DNA of 56,255 nt from Paenibacillus sp. 32O-W (GCF_007679495.1 NZ_VEGP01000032.1:1-56255), one strand, 5' to 3'; shown: positions 33,577-41,992, numbered from the stretch's first letter. Notes: generated by a model from the sequence alone, not told the origin. Numbers and translations: made by a program.

Positions 33577-33876
33577 AAAAGGCCGGGCGACTTTCACCAC
33601 GCGACTTTCATAACCAATGGAATCCCTGTAAAAAACCAGGTTTATTTGGCATGTCAAAAAACAAATGAAGCAGGCTGAATAGCTGTTTATGGTCATTCGA
33701 TGACGTCAATATTTCCGTTAAACTACCCTCGGAGCCCGCGAAATTCCTCGATTGGCAACTCGCTATTAAAGCAAGATCACGGATTCAGGTTCACTGAAAG
33801 AGTGTGAGAGGGATCAAATCGTGCGAGGAATTCGACGGATCAAGGAATAAAAATAATCGTGAAGGAGATCATGCTT
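33577..33876. other. IS right flank and leader of the Vat-like gene
   Basis: 300 bases with the IS right end and about 200 bases of leader before the acetyltransferase. GCGAAATTCCTCG (33738-33750) and CGAGGAATTCG (33824-33834) form an inverted repeat with one bulge around a 73-base loop. No T-run follows, so termination is not evident. No gene was seen. Confidence 0.35.
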
Positions 33877-34512
33877 ATGATAGGGCCAAATCCCAATGAA
33901 AAGTATCCGATACCGGGAAATCGCAACTTACAGTTTATTAAGAACACAATCACAAAGCCTAACATTATTGTAGGGGACTATTCCTATTACGATGCATTAG
34001 ATGGAGAGCTGTTCGAAGATCAAGTATTGTACCATTATGAGGTCATCGGGACAAAATTGATCATCGGGAAGTTCTGTTCGATCGCTCCTGAAGTCAGATT
34101 TCTTATGGATGGCGGCAACCACAGGATGGATGGATCTACCTTTCCGTTTAATATTTTCGGACATGGGTGGGAGAAACACACCCCTTCTCTAAATCAATTG
34201 TCGATAAAAGGAGATACGGTTGTCGGTAATGACGTCTGGATCGGCAGACGCGCCACGATTATGCCGGGGGTGCGAATCGGTGACGGGTCTATCGTCAGTG
34301 CAGAAGCGGTGGTCGTGAAGGATGTTGAACCCTATACCGTTGTCGGTGGAAATCCGGCCAGGGAAATAAAACAACGTTTCTCGCAAGAAGTCATTCAAGA
34401 ATTTTTGGAGATTAAATGGTGGGACTTCGATATCGAGCTCATCAATCAGTATATTGGCGCGATCGTAAGCGGAGATATAGAAACGCTAAAAAAAATTAAA
34501 CAACGTCCTTAA
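33877..34512 (+). CDS. Vat-family streptogramin A O-acetyltransferase
   Basis: 211 residues from ATG 33877, preferred over GTG 33859 and ATG 33871 because AAGGAG (33862-33867) is then correctly spaced. Vat enzymes acetylate group A streptogramins using acetyl-CoA and are left-handed beta-helix trimers. Diagnostic stretches are present: [14 protein letters not shown] at the start, [19 protein letters not shown], and the catalytic loop [20 protein letters not shown] with His 82. These are followed by hexapeptide repeats IVGDV-type ([20 protein letters not shown]) and [12 protein letters not shown]. All expected catalytic features are seen, so activity is plausible. Environmental xenobiotic acetyltransferases share this fold, so drug resistance is inferred. 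It may be mobilised with the IS next to it. Confidence 0.85.
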   Translation: MIGPNPNEKYPIPGNRNLQFIKNTITKPNIIVGDYSYYDALDGELFEDQVLYHYEVIGTKLIIGKFCSIAPEVRFLMDGGNHRMDGSTFPFNIFGHGWEKHTPSLNQLSIKGDTVVGNDVWIGRRATIMPGVRIGDGSIVSAEAVVVKDVEPYTVVGGNPAREIKQRFSQEVIQEFLEIKWWDFDIELINQYIGAIVSGDIETLKKIKQRP

Positions 34513-34537
34513 CAATGGCAAAGCAGAGAGTCGGTTG

Positions 34538-35152
34538 TTATAAGAATGTTTTTTGTCTTATTATGAGTTCGGCTATAAGCAGATTTAGAACCCAGCTTAA
34601 CCAGACCGCTATCGTATAAGCAGTCCCATAGGAGAAATTCATTGCGTTATGAGCAATGGCTACAATGATATAAATCGTCATATTCGCAAAGCAGAGAAAG
34701 AAGCTTCGAGTGATCCACCGACTATGCAAGATGACTTGTCGTCTCTTGATATACCAATAACCAAGAATAGTAGTTCCAAGCCATAATGTATTTAAAATTA
34801 GAAACCCTATTGTACTGGGCCATCCCCCTGTGGCAAAGAACGAAACATAGACTCCGGGAATGAAATTTAAAAGGATGGACAAGACGTACAATCGGCCATT
34901 CCAGCGATGGAACCGGATAGATTTAACCCGTATTCTTCTAATCACTCCTAATGGTCCCGTAAGAAGAGAAAGAATAGCCAGCAATATATGAATACGAATC
35001 ATGAATATCCATAGGGATGGATCTGCGAGAATCAGATCTTTATTAGAAATAAATTTTTCGAAAACAGGATCAATCATAAAGTTTTTTGAAAATGTATGAA
35101 GTACCCACATGATCGGGATGATTAGAATGGTTATTCCAATGGTTTTTTTCAT
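34538..35152 (-). CDS. DUF2306-like membrane protein
   Basis: 204 residues, start ATG 35152 with ACGGAGGAAT upstream. Five to six hydrophobic helices are visible. The loop RRIRVKSIRFHRWNGRLYVL after helix two carries the His-Arg-x-x-Gly pattern typical of DUF2306 proteins. Further conserved parts are RRQVILHSRWITRSFFLCFA and ARWMT-like histidines that could bind haem, though this is not proven for the family. It is convergent with the Vat-like gene and co-directional with the PfpI-type gene, 39 bases away, suggesting one operon. Confidence 0.7.
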   Translation of the reverse strand: MKKTIGITILIIPIMWVLHTFSKNFMIDPVFEKFISNKDLILADPSLWIFMIRIHILLAILSLLTGPLGVIRRIRVKSIRFHRWNGRLYVLSILLNFIPGVYVSFFATGGWPSTIGFLILNTLWLGTTILGYWYIKRRQVILHSRWITRSFFLCFANMTIYIIVAIAHNAMNFSYGTAYTIAVWLSWVLNLLIAELIIRQKTFL

Positions 35153-35191
35153 TAGGCTTATTCCTCCGTTGAATGTTAGAGAAGCTTCATC

Positions 35192-36196
35192 TTAAGAAAT
35201 ACGATGTCCAATTAATTTGGATGAGGGAAGGACTCCGGCTTTGGCTTCACCGTGCATCTTATTTCCATCTATAGACACGGTAAATTTTAAAGTAAGACGC
35301 ATGGGCTTGGTAACTTTCATGGACCACGTTAATTGATTCCCTACTAACACAGGTTTGTCCATAGGGACAATTTCTTCTCCTTGCTTTGCCGTTCCAGCTA
35401 TTTGTCCATCTTCAGAAGTTATATCTAATTCAACGGAAAGCTTTCCAATAGGAGTGGAGATGGTAGTATCCCATTTCCCTTGAACATTAACATTCTTATC
35501 GGTTTGGACAGAGGAAGGCTCCCTTATCGCTTCAAGGGGAGTTTCTTGTTGACTTTCTTTCGGCTCATTACCTTCAGCTTTCCAAACCGTCCCCCTCCGT
35601 TCATATTCAAATAATTGTTCCACAGCGAGTGCTATACGTGGGCCTAATTCTCGTTCAACCAGGTAAAGGGCAACATCGAGCCCCGAAGTAACGCCGCCTC
35701 CCGTGACGAGATCGCCATCATCTACAATACGGGCGTTGACTGGAATAGCGTTAGCAGCACTCAAAACGCCCATTCCCATATGATGCGTAACGGCATGTCG
35801 GCCCTCTAATAAACCGTTCATTGCTAAAATGAGAGAGCCGCCACAAACTGTGGAAAGTAAGAGATCGGATCTCTTGATGGCTTCTTGTAGAAGATTACTT
35901 AGTTCAGTCTCAGAGGCTTTTTTTAATTTGACCGGGATGGAATCGGGTCCATTATCATTAACAGGGCCGGAGGCTCCCGGAACAAGGATGATCCCTTTGC
36001 GGGATAAATCAAGTTTACTGCTTGCTCGAAGCTGTAACTGATTGACTCCGCTTGTTACCATTCGCGCCCCTTCAGCGGACACAAGGTCAACGGTTATTTC
36101 CTCGTTGGAGTACATGGCAGCGGCAGTAAATACTTCATAGGGTGCAAGAGCATCCAATAAATCAAATCCATCAAACAAAACAATTTGCACATTCAT
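35192..36196 (-). CDS. DJ-1/PfpI family protein with an extra C-terminal beta domain
   Basis: 334 residues, start ATG 36196 with AAAGGAGAG upstream; a longer frame to 36283 lacks a site. Residues 1 to about 200 are a DJ-1/PfpI glutamine-amidotransferase-like domain: IVLFDGFDLLDALAPYEVF, LVPGASGP, and the nucleophile elbow LSTVCGGSLILA with Cys 118, then THHMGM and VTGGGVTSGLDVALYLVER. These resemble isonitrile-hydratase/transcription-factor-type members. After a Glu/Pro-rich linker (about 205-235), 100 residues form a separate beta-rich domain (GKWDTTISTPIGKLSVELDI ... IDGNKMHGEAKAG) similar to small lipocalin-like folds. The fusion is uncommon. Function unknown; the two-component operon is divergent. 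Confidence 0.7.
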   Translation of the reverse strand: MNVQIVLFDGFDLLDALAPYEVFTAAAMYSNEEITVDLVSAEGARMVTSGVNQLQLRASSKLDLSRKGIILVPGASGPVNDNGPDSIPVKLKKASETELSNLLQEAIKRSDLLLSTVCGGSLILAMNGLLEGRHAVTHHMGMGVLSAANAIPVNARIVDDGDLVTGGGVTSGLDVALYLVERELGPRIALAVEQLFEYERRGTVWKAEGNEPKESQQETPLEAIREPSSVQTDKNVNVQGKWDTTISTPIGKLSVELDITSEDGQIAGTAKQGEEIVPMDKPVLVGNQLTWSMKVTKPMRLTLKFTVSIDGNKMHGEAKAGVLPSSKLIGHRIS

Positions 36197-36457
36197 GATC
36201 TGTTCTCTCCTTTCATGCAGGCGAAACATTGCATTGCATTCGATTCGCAGCGGATATCCGACGATCGATTCATAATGAAACAATAACCTTTAATTGTCTC
36301 AAACGATGGTCCGAAACTATCACAAAACCATCACAATCCATTCATAAAACTTTAACGTTGCTAATTCCCCTATTGAAAAAATGATAAACTAAAAATGAAC
36401 TTGGATGGATGGATAGTAAACGGGGAGTGTCATCGGAGGGAAAGGTGGGGGAAGTTC

Positions 36458-37144
36458 ATGAAGGAATTACAGACGGTTCTAGTCGTCGATGATGACCAAA
36501 GCATTGCCGAACTATTGAGGGACTTCCTGGAGAATGACGGTTTTCGTGTGGAAACTTCTTATGATGCCGCTCAGGCATTGGCTGTACTTAAGCAGAGGAC
36601 CATTCATTGCATCGTACTGGACATTATGATGCCTGGACAAAACGGTTTCGAGTTATGTAGGGAGATTCGCACGGAAAGCAACATACCTATTCTTTTCCTG
36701 AGTGCTCGCAGCGATGATGTAGACAAGATTCGCGGTCTGGCCATTGGAGGAGATGACTATATAGTTAAAACCGCTTCGCCGGGAGAGATTGTGGCCAGAG
36801 TGAAGGCTGTATTACGACGCTCCAGTTCTCCGATGGAATCCAATAGGAGGGTCTTGGACTATGGACGCCTTACTTTGGATTTATCTACGAGAGAAGTTTT
36901 CGTGGACGGGCAGAGCATCGCGCTTACACCGAAAGAATATGAATTGCTGCGATTGTTTGCCGAACATCCGCAATATGTTTTTTCATACGACCAATTACTA
37001 GACAAATTTTGGGATGGAGTGGGTGACAAGCATACCGTTCGAGTTCACATTAGTAGACTTCGTGAGAAAATGGAACCCGACCCGGTCCACCCACAATATA
37101 TAGTCAACGTATGGGGTATAGGCTACCGCTTCAGAGGAGAATGA
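36458..37144 (+). CDS. OmpR/PhoB-family response regulator
   Basis: 228 residues from ATG 36458 with GTGGGGGAAG upstream. The receiver domain has the acidic pair DDD (11-13), the phospho-acceptor in CIVLDIMMPG (Asp 55), Ser in LSARSDD and the conserved Lys in DDYIVKTASPGE (Lys 104), here followed by Thr rather than the usual Pro. The C-terminal winged helix is of OmpR type (LTPKEYELLRLFAEHPQYVF, HTVRVHISRLREKM, GIGYRF). It is coupled to the kinase gene that starts two bases after its stop. Confidence 0.9.
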   Translation: MKELQTVLVVDDDQSIAELLRDFLENDGFRVETSYDAAQALAVLKQRTIHCIVLDIMMPGQNGFELCREIRTESNIPILFLSARSDDVDKIRGLAIGGDDYIVKTASPGEIVARVKAVLRRSSSPMESNRRVLDYGRLTLDLSTREVFVDGQSIALTPKEYELLRLFAEHPQYVFSYDQLLDKFWDGVGDKHTVRVHISRLREKMEPDPVHPQYIVNVWGIGYRFRGE

Positions 37145-37145
37145 A

Positions 37146-38480
37146 ATGAAGACAATTCGCATTCGTACGTTTACCATTCTCAGCTTGTTCTTGATCCTCC
37201 TGCTGCCATGGTTATTTTACGTAACCGCACACTTGATTGAAACAAAGACGCTCAGCTTCGACATGAATGATTCTCAAAAAAGAGACTTGGCCGAGACGAT
37301 CCGTCTCATAGAAACGAATGTGGAAAACTGGGCCGACCCTGTTTGGCAGGACCAATTGAGAGGACAGTTGCAGGAAAGCGGCATGGGTGTGGCTATTTTA
37401 TCCGAATCCAATCAGGAAATTGTTCAATTCACCCCGGAACGGAAACGTTCATTACTTCGAACGGAACAATTTTCGATCCTTCAGGACGGACGCGTACTCG
37501 GAAGGGTAATCATTTACCAGCCGAATTCAAGGGGGGTTCAGATGATCGCGGCATTCGCCGGATTGCTGCTGGCCTTTATTATTGTCGGTTATGCGATGCG
37601 AAGGTTCATTCTCAAGCCTCTTGAGCAAATGAGCCTGGGGGTTCGGCAAATCGCGGATGGAGATTTGGATGTCCGCCTGCCTTTGTTCCGGGTCACCGAA
37701 ATTACTGAAGTCCGTGACGGATTTATACAGATGGTAGAGAGTCTCCAAGAATCCATTCAGAAACAAGTGGCATTGGAAGAAGAACGCCGATTTGTCATTA
37801 CTGCGGTTGCCCATGATTTACGGACGCCCTTATTCGCTTTACGAGGTTATTTGGATGGTCTGGAGCAAGGCATTGCTCACTCCCCGGATAAAATCGCAAA
37901 GTATGTGGCGGTTTGTAAGGAAAAGTCGGCCCAATTGGACCGCCTGGTGGAGGAGCTTTTTACTTTCACTAAGACAGAATATTTGGAGGCGGAGCTCCAA
38001 GAGAGCACGGTTGATCTTCCCCTTGTATTACAGAAGTCTATAGACAGCCTGAATCCTCTGGCAAGGCAGAAGCACATTTCTATAATCGTGGAGCATTTTG
38101 GACAGGACTGCGTAGTCATGGGCGATTCGCACTTATTGGAGCGAGCCATGAACAACTTGTTGGATAATGCGGTCAGGCATACCCCTTGCCATGGCAAGAT
38201 TTTTATCCAATGCTTAAGGGATGGCAGCCAAGTGACCTTTGCAATTCAGGATACAGGGGAGGGTTTCTCACCGGAGGAGCTTCAACGAGTTTTTGAACCC
38301 CTATATCGTGGCGAAGCATCGAGGAATCGTTCAACGGGAGGCGTCGGTTTAGGCTTGACCATTTCCCGGAAAATCATCAGGCGACACGGAGGCGACCTGG
38401 TCGTAGGCAACCATTCAGACGGCGGTGCACTCCTGCGAGGCTGGATACCGTTGGCTAATCTAATGGATAGAGTTTTCTAG
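37146..38480 (+). CDS. HAMP-domain sensor histidine kinase
   Basis: 444 residues from ATG 37146, with AGAGGAG inside the end of the regulator gene. An N-terminal helix (about 8-32) and a second at 135-152 bracket an extracellular sensor of about 100 residues. A HAMP domain follows (FILKPLEQMSLGVRQIADGD). The dimerisation domain carries the phospho-histidine in TAVAHDLRTPLFALRGYLDG (His 223), then the ATPase N box NNLLDNAVRHTP and G boxes DTGEGFSPEEL and GVGLGLTI. It forms a two-component system with the preceding regulator. Targets may include the divergent PfpI/DUF2306 genes. A weak hairpin follows. Confidence 0.9.
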   Translation: MKTIRIRTFTILSLFLILLLPWLFYVTAHLIETKTLSFDMNDSQKRDLAETIRLIETNVENWADPVWQDQLRGQLQESGMGVAILSESNQEIVQFTPERKRSLLRTEQFSILQDGRVLGRVIIYQPNSRGVQMIAAFAGLLLAFIIVGYAMRRFILKPLEQMSLGVRQIADGDLDVRLPLFRVTEITEVRDGFIQMVESLQESIQKQVALEEERRFVITAVAHDLRTPLFALRGYLDGLEQGIAHSPDKIAKYVAVCKEKSAQLDRLVEELFTFTKTEYLEAELQESTVDLPLVLQKSIDSLNPLARQKHISIIVEHFGQDCVVMGDSHLLERAMNNLLDNAVRHTPCHGKIFIQCLRDGSQVTFAIQDTGEGFSPEELQRVFEPLYRGEASRNRSTGGVGLGLTISRKIIRRHGGDLVVGNHSDGGALLRGWIPLANLMDRVF

Positions 38481-38506
38481 GAGCTTGTCGCGGCGCGACA
38501 GCTCCT
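38479..38506 (+). terminator. Hairpin at the end of the kinase gene
   Basis: AGGAGCT(T)GTCGC (38479-38491), loop GGC, GCGACAGCTCCT (38495-38506), with a single-base bulge. The stem is strong and overlaps the kinase stop codon, but no T-run follows. Confidence 0.45.
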
Positions 38507-38682
38507 TAAGTAGATGTGTCGCAACAACTATTTCAAACAAGTATGGATTTCTTTGATGGTGGTAGCCGCTCTTAATGAACAGTGGGCCGCGATCAAATCA
38601 GCTGGTGTGGTGTTATAAAAATGTTGGATAGCTTGAGCTGAATATGATAATATGGTGTTATATTACGAATGGAGGGTTACGT

Positions 38683-38694
38683 GTGGTAGATTAA
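38683..38694 (+). CDS. Candidate three-codon leader peptide (M-V-D)
   Basis: GTG GTA GAT TAA lies 6 bases after GGAGGG. An alternative reading, GTG TGG TAG at 38681, is two codons but is only 4 bases from the site. Very short leader ORFs of this kind precede antibiotic-induced genes in Listeria and Bacillus. It is supported here by ribosome binding site spacing and by the attenuator structure behind it. Confidence 0.45.
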   Translation: MVD

Positions 38695-38895
38695 TCCTGG
38701 TTTGAGAAATCATTGCGAATAATTGTAATGGTTATTTCTCCTCTGTCTTGTGCAGAGTAGCCGGGATGGTTTGCCTGCTTCGCGTGAGTCCGCCTTTTCG
38801 TAATGGTCACTCTGTTTAAGAGTGGTTATTTTTGCGTATTATAAAGGGATTTGCTTTAACGGACGCATAGGCACTCAATATTTCGCTTACCTCTG

Positions 38896-38926
38896 CACAG
38901 ACATCACAATGTCTGTGTTTTTTTTT
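38896..38926 (+). terminator. Attenuator terminator in the mph leader
   Basis: CACAGACAT (38896-38904), loop CACA, ATGTCTGTG (38909-38917), then nine T. The 9-bp stem is perfect. It lies only 26 bases before the mph start codon, so it must be bypassed for the gene to be expressed. Confidence 0.9.
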
Positions 38927-38952
38927 CTTCCGAAAAGGAGAGTGTTCTCTTA

Positions 38953-39885
38953 ATGACAAGACAACAACCTAACGATGGTCGAGATCTAAGGCATGAGCTC
39001 CTAACCATAGCGAAGCAAAATGGTCTACAATTGAACGCCGATTATTTCGAGATAAACGAATCCGGCATGGATTTCCTTGTCGCATTTGCAAAGGATGAGC
39101 ATGGCCAGGAGTGGGTTCTTCGCAAACCAAGACGTAAGGACGTATGGGAGCGGGCGGGGAATGAGCAGAAGGTGCTGAAAGTGGTTGGCAAACATCTTCC
39201 CGTGGATGTGCCCAACTGGCGTATCTTTACTCCCGGGCTTATTGCTTATCCTCTGCTTAGCGGGCATCCCATTGCGACGGTTGATCCGGCGGGGGGCGGT
39301 TATGTATGGAAGTTCCCTCAGGATTCATTATCCGATGTATTTTTTAATTCTTTAGCAAACACCTTAGCGGCATTGCATAACATCGATCATAGCGAAGCGA
39401 CAAGGGCAGGTGTTCGTTACAAAACACCGACGGAAACACGAGAAGCTTTCGCCGCGAACATCGAGGAAGTACGGCAAAGCTTCAATATTCCCGCCAAGCT
39501 GTATGATCGATGGAAGGCATGGTTATCTACGGATACGTACTGGCCGGAGTATACAGTGCTTCATCATGGCGATCTGCATCCTCCTCATATTATCGTTGAT
39601 GATAATCAACAAGTAACGGGCTTAATTGATTGGACGGAAGCCGAAATTGCAGACCCGGGCAAAGATTTTGTAATCCTTTATGCGCTTTTTGGTCATGAGG
39701 GGCTGCGGGATTTGCTTAGGCGTTATGAGAAAGCAGGGGGCAATACTTGGCCGCGTATGTCTGAGCATGTCGCCGAACAATGGGCCGCTTACCCGGCCCT
39801 AGTAGCCAAGTTCGCACTTACTACAGGGAAAGAAGCCGATATGGAAATGGCGAGAGGGATGATAGCCAATTGGAACGTGGATTAA
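38953..39885 (+). CDS. mph: Macrolide 2'-phosphotransferase (Mph-type)
   Basis: 310 residues from ATG 38953 with AAAAGGAG upstream. Mph enzymes inactivate macrolides by phosphorylating the 2'-OH of desosamine with GTP/ATP. The kinase fold is complete: NESGMDFLVAFAKDEHGQEW, the nucleotide-binding Lys in WVLRKPRRKDVWERAGNEQK, LIAYPLLSGHP, the catalytic loop HHGDLHPPHIIVDD (Asp 207) and the metal site LIDWTEAEIADPGKDF. Length and motif order match chromosomal Mph proteins of Bacilli. It is a single gene under an attenuator leader, which supports drug-triggered expression. The substrate range is not predictable. Confidence 0.85.
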   Translation: MTRQQPNDGRDLRHELLTIAKQNGLQLNADYFEINESGMDFLVAFAKDEHGQEWVLRKPRRKDVWERAGNEQKVLKVVGKHLPVDVPNWRIFTPGLIAYPLLSGHPIATVDPAGGGYVWKFPQDSLSDVFFNSLANTLAALHNIDHSEATRAGVRYKTPTETREAFAANIEEVRQSFNIPAKLYDRWKAWLSTDTYWPEYTVLHHGDLHPPHIIVDDNQQVTGLIDWTEAEIADPGKDFVILYALFGHEGLRDLLRRYEKAGGNTWPRMSEHVAEQWAAYPALVAKFALTTGKEADMEMARGMIANWNVD

Positions 39886-40011
39886 ATAAGGGTAGGACCG
39901 CATGTGAGAAGACTCAAGAATTAAGCAAAAAACCTTTGGGCTAACGGATAATAAGAGGCTGTCGATTAATGGTGTACAACCAAAGATTATACGAAAACCT
40001 ACACGGTTTGG

Positions 40012-40197
40012 TTTTAACGGAACCTAGAGACCTTATTTGCTCCAGAAGGGCCTTTCGGTCATTTTAACGGAACAAGATGACCTTATTCCCAAGAAATGCT
40101 CGCGAAAGTAGGAGAATTCTAAGCAATAGGCGCAACTGTTTCCGTTAGTCTAAAAAAACGGCCTATTTTGACGAAATAGGGTCTCCCAGGTCCGTTA
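40012..40197. repeat. Intergenic repeat block with TTTTAACGGAAC units
   Basis: TTTTAACGGAAC followed by GACCTTATT occurs twice in direct order (about 40012-40036 and 40072-40088). An inverted relative (AAATAGGGTCTC...GTCCGTTA) lies at 40174-40197. No gene is seen in 39886-40415; the long open frame from 40209 has no recognisable content before the ATG at 40416. Confidence 0.55.
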
Positions 40198-40415
40198 CAT
40201 TTTCGCTGTTGGACTTATTACTAGTACAACGTCCTGTTGGACACCTTTCCCACAATGGGTCGAGCCTCAATAAGTACACAATTACGAGGCTGCTGCGAGA
40301 AAAGTTGCGGCCTCGTTTTGTTAACGGACAAGTAACCTCTAATCAAGTACGGTGCAAAATTAACTGGTTTGCAATCCCGCTTTGGCCGATTCAAACTCGA
40401 ACGGGGGGTATTGAT

Positions 40416-40948
40416 ATGAGTAATCGAATACATATCTTGGGGGCTTCGGGTTCAGGAACATCGACTCTTGGAAGCGAACTATCTTTACTTCTACCTTATG
40501 CTATTTTGGATAGCGATGATTATTTTTGGGCTGAAAAATTTTCCAAGCAGAGGGAGCAAAAAGATAGAATCCAGTTATTGAAAGAAGACCTTTCGAAGTA
40601 TAATCAATGGATTCTTTCCGGGGCAGTGTGTGGTTGGGGGGATGATATCTGGTTATTTTTCTTTTTATCCCTAAAGAAATAAGGCTTCAAAGATTAAAAG
40701 AAAGGGAATTTCAAAGATATGGCGATGCCATATTACCAGGGGGAAGTAAGTTCGAGCAATCAAGGACTTTTATAGAGTGGGCTTCGCTATATGATGAAGC
40801 TGGCTTGGAGGTTAGAAGCAAAGCTTTGCACGAGCAGTGGATGTCTGATTTATCTTGTCCGATATTGAGGATTGAGGGAGATTATTCGGTTAAAGAAAGA
40901 ATCGATATTGTGTTGGATTATCTTAAATCAAATGATGGGCTCAACTAA
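40416..40948 (+). pseudogene. P-loop small-molecule kinase-like protein, frameshifted
   Basis: ATG 40416 with GGGGGG upstream starts IHILGASGSGTSTLGSELS, a Walker A motif (GASGSGTST), then YAILDSDDYFW. The frame changes near 40650, and a second frame continues VIFLFIPKEIRLQRLKERE, FQRYGDAILPGGSKFEQSRT, FIEWASLYDEAGLEVRS to TAA 40946-40948. It resembles adenylate-kinase-type AAA/P-loop proteins of about 185 residues found widely in Bacilli. Around the shift a few codons also seem to be missing (between GWGDD and VIFLF). So this is likely a true mutation rather than one sequencing indel. Confidence 0.6.
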
Positions 40949-41109
40949 CGGAAGTTCAGTCATCCATATATAGGAGCCATCCCATAAAGGTTGATAGGTT
41001 GAACTGCTGAGGGTTGCGTGTGTGACGAATGCTTCACTGCGTAATGGATAACATAGTTGACATAGTTCCAGTTATGTGATTAAATGGAAAAAAATTAATA
41101 CCAGATAAA

Positions 41110-41380
41110 GCAATGATGGATAACGGTTAAACACCGTAGTAAGAAAGTGGAACGAGTGCCTTCAGAGAGCCGGTGGCGGGTGGGAACCGGTGCAGTCTTC
41201 TTTCTGAAATACAATCCGGAGTTGGAAAAGTGAAAATGATTCAATCCCGGTAACTTTTCCCGGCATAATCATAATGCCGTTATGATTAAATGAGTGAAAG
41301 AAGTTAAGAAGCTTCTTTAATTAGGGTGGTACCGCGAGACAACCTCTCGTCCCTTTTCGGGATGAAGGGTTGTTTTTTTA
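41110..41380 (+). promoter_or_regulatory. Tyrosine-type T-box leader, orphaned
   Basis: Stem I-like sequence contains AGAGAGCCGGTGGCGGGTGG and the specifier context CTGAAATACAATCCGGAG. Lined up with the leucine T-box at 15100, it places TAC (Tyr) at 41210-41212. The T-box core AGGGTGGTACCGCG lies at 41323-41336. The terminator is ACAACCTCTCGTCCC (41339-41353)/GGGATGAAGGGTTGT (41359-41373) followed by TTTTTTT. All hallmarks are present, yet the gene behind it is only an 18-codon stub. The codon assignment is an alignment by eye. Confidence 0.85.
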
Positions 41381-41408
41381 TTTTCAAAAAAGATTAGGGG
41401 GAACTCGA

Positions 41409-41465
41409 ATGGACATTCTGAAACAGCTTTCCGGGGGCAAAAACGAGAGGTTGAAAGGCAATTGA
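41409..41465 (+). pseudogene. 18-codon stub of the T-box-controlled gene
   Basis: ATG 41409 follows AGGGGGAA and encodes MDILKQLSGGKNERLKGN before TGA. This looks like the true start of the gene once governed by the T-box, cut off where an inverted MFS fragment begins. The parent gene is not recognised; aromatic amino-acid biosynthesis, transport or tyrosyl-tRNA charging would be expected. Confidence 0.5.
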
Positions 41466-41489
41466 GGTCCGCAGAGGTGCAGCTGAGAG

Positions 41490-41795
41490 CTCTGTGATGG
41501 AGTCGGCTGTACCGCACAGTGCAGAGCCGATAATGAACATCAAAATGCCGAAAATGAAGAAACGTTTGCGACCGTACATATCGGACAATTTGCCGAAGAT
41601 CGGCATCCCCGCCATTTCTGCGATCATATAGGCAGATATAACCCACACGAATTGATGCATCCCGCCAAGATCTCCTACGATGGTTCCCATCGATGTAGCC
41701 AATATCGTATTGTCCATCGATGCCATAAGAATCGAAAGCAAAAGCCCCGCTATGATCCATCCAGTTTTATTTGTTCTTAATACCACATCTAACAC
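41490..41795 (-). pseudogene. N-terminal fragment of a DHA2-type MFS drug transporter
   Basis: On the minus strand from GTG 41795, about 100 residues match the first three helices of 14-helix DHA2 multidrug transporters: LLLSILMASMDNTILATSMG (motif D1 region), TIVGDLGGMHQFVWVISAYM, and the motif A loop GKLSDMYGRKRFF. After GSALCGTADSITEL the sequence turns into unrelated text at about 41490 and ends at 41394. The rest of the transporter (over 350 residues) is missing. The fragment is inverted relative to the T-box stub, so the junction joined two unrelated genes tail to middle. Confidence 0.7.
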
Positions 41796-41992
41796 CCAGG
41801 CATATATGACAGCATTATGTCAGTCATAAAGAAAAAAATTACAATTAATATAGGCTCAATCTCAAAATCAGTACTTGATTTTCTACCTGCGGAATAACTA
41901 ACTGGTCATCTGCCCGGCTCCCGTCCGGTTTCAATCTCGCTAACGAATCTGGGTAACGTTATTGATTTAAAAATGATGCCGTTTCAAATATA

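Larger units (their letters stand above)
38625..38926 (+). promoter_or_regulatory. Attenuator leader of the macrolide phosphotransferase gene
   Basis: A promoter-like pair (TTGGAT about 38625, GATAAT about 38646) and GGAGGG (38671-38676) precede a three-codon ORF. Downstream, TGTCTTGTGCAGAG (38744-38757) is complementary, with one bulged T, to CTCTGCACAGACA (38891-38903). The latter is the 5' arm of a perfect terminator. The two pairings exclude each other: if the upstream segment pairs with the terminator arm, transcription reads into mph. CTCTG (38741-38745)/CAGAG (38753-38757) offers a competing hairpin that would free the terminator. This is the layout of antibiotic-induced attenuation, where a stalled ribosome decides the fold. 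Confidence 0.7.

Noticed and set aside
32716-33696. 326-codon open frame antisense to the IS1380-type transposase
   Set aside because: It mirrors the transposase in the opposite strand, has no recognisable motif or ribosome binding site, and is explained by the GC-rich codon pattern of the transposase gene.
32130-33700. Exact ends of the IS1380-type element
   Set aside because: Candidate CCTG-type ends at about 32126 and 33630 were compared but the inverted match was too weak to report as terminal repeats.
40209-40415. A longer start for the P-loop kinase gene at 40209
   Set aside because: The extra codons cover an intergenic repeat area and have no protein-like features; ATG 40416 directly precedes the Walker A motif and has a ribosome binding site.
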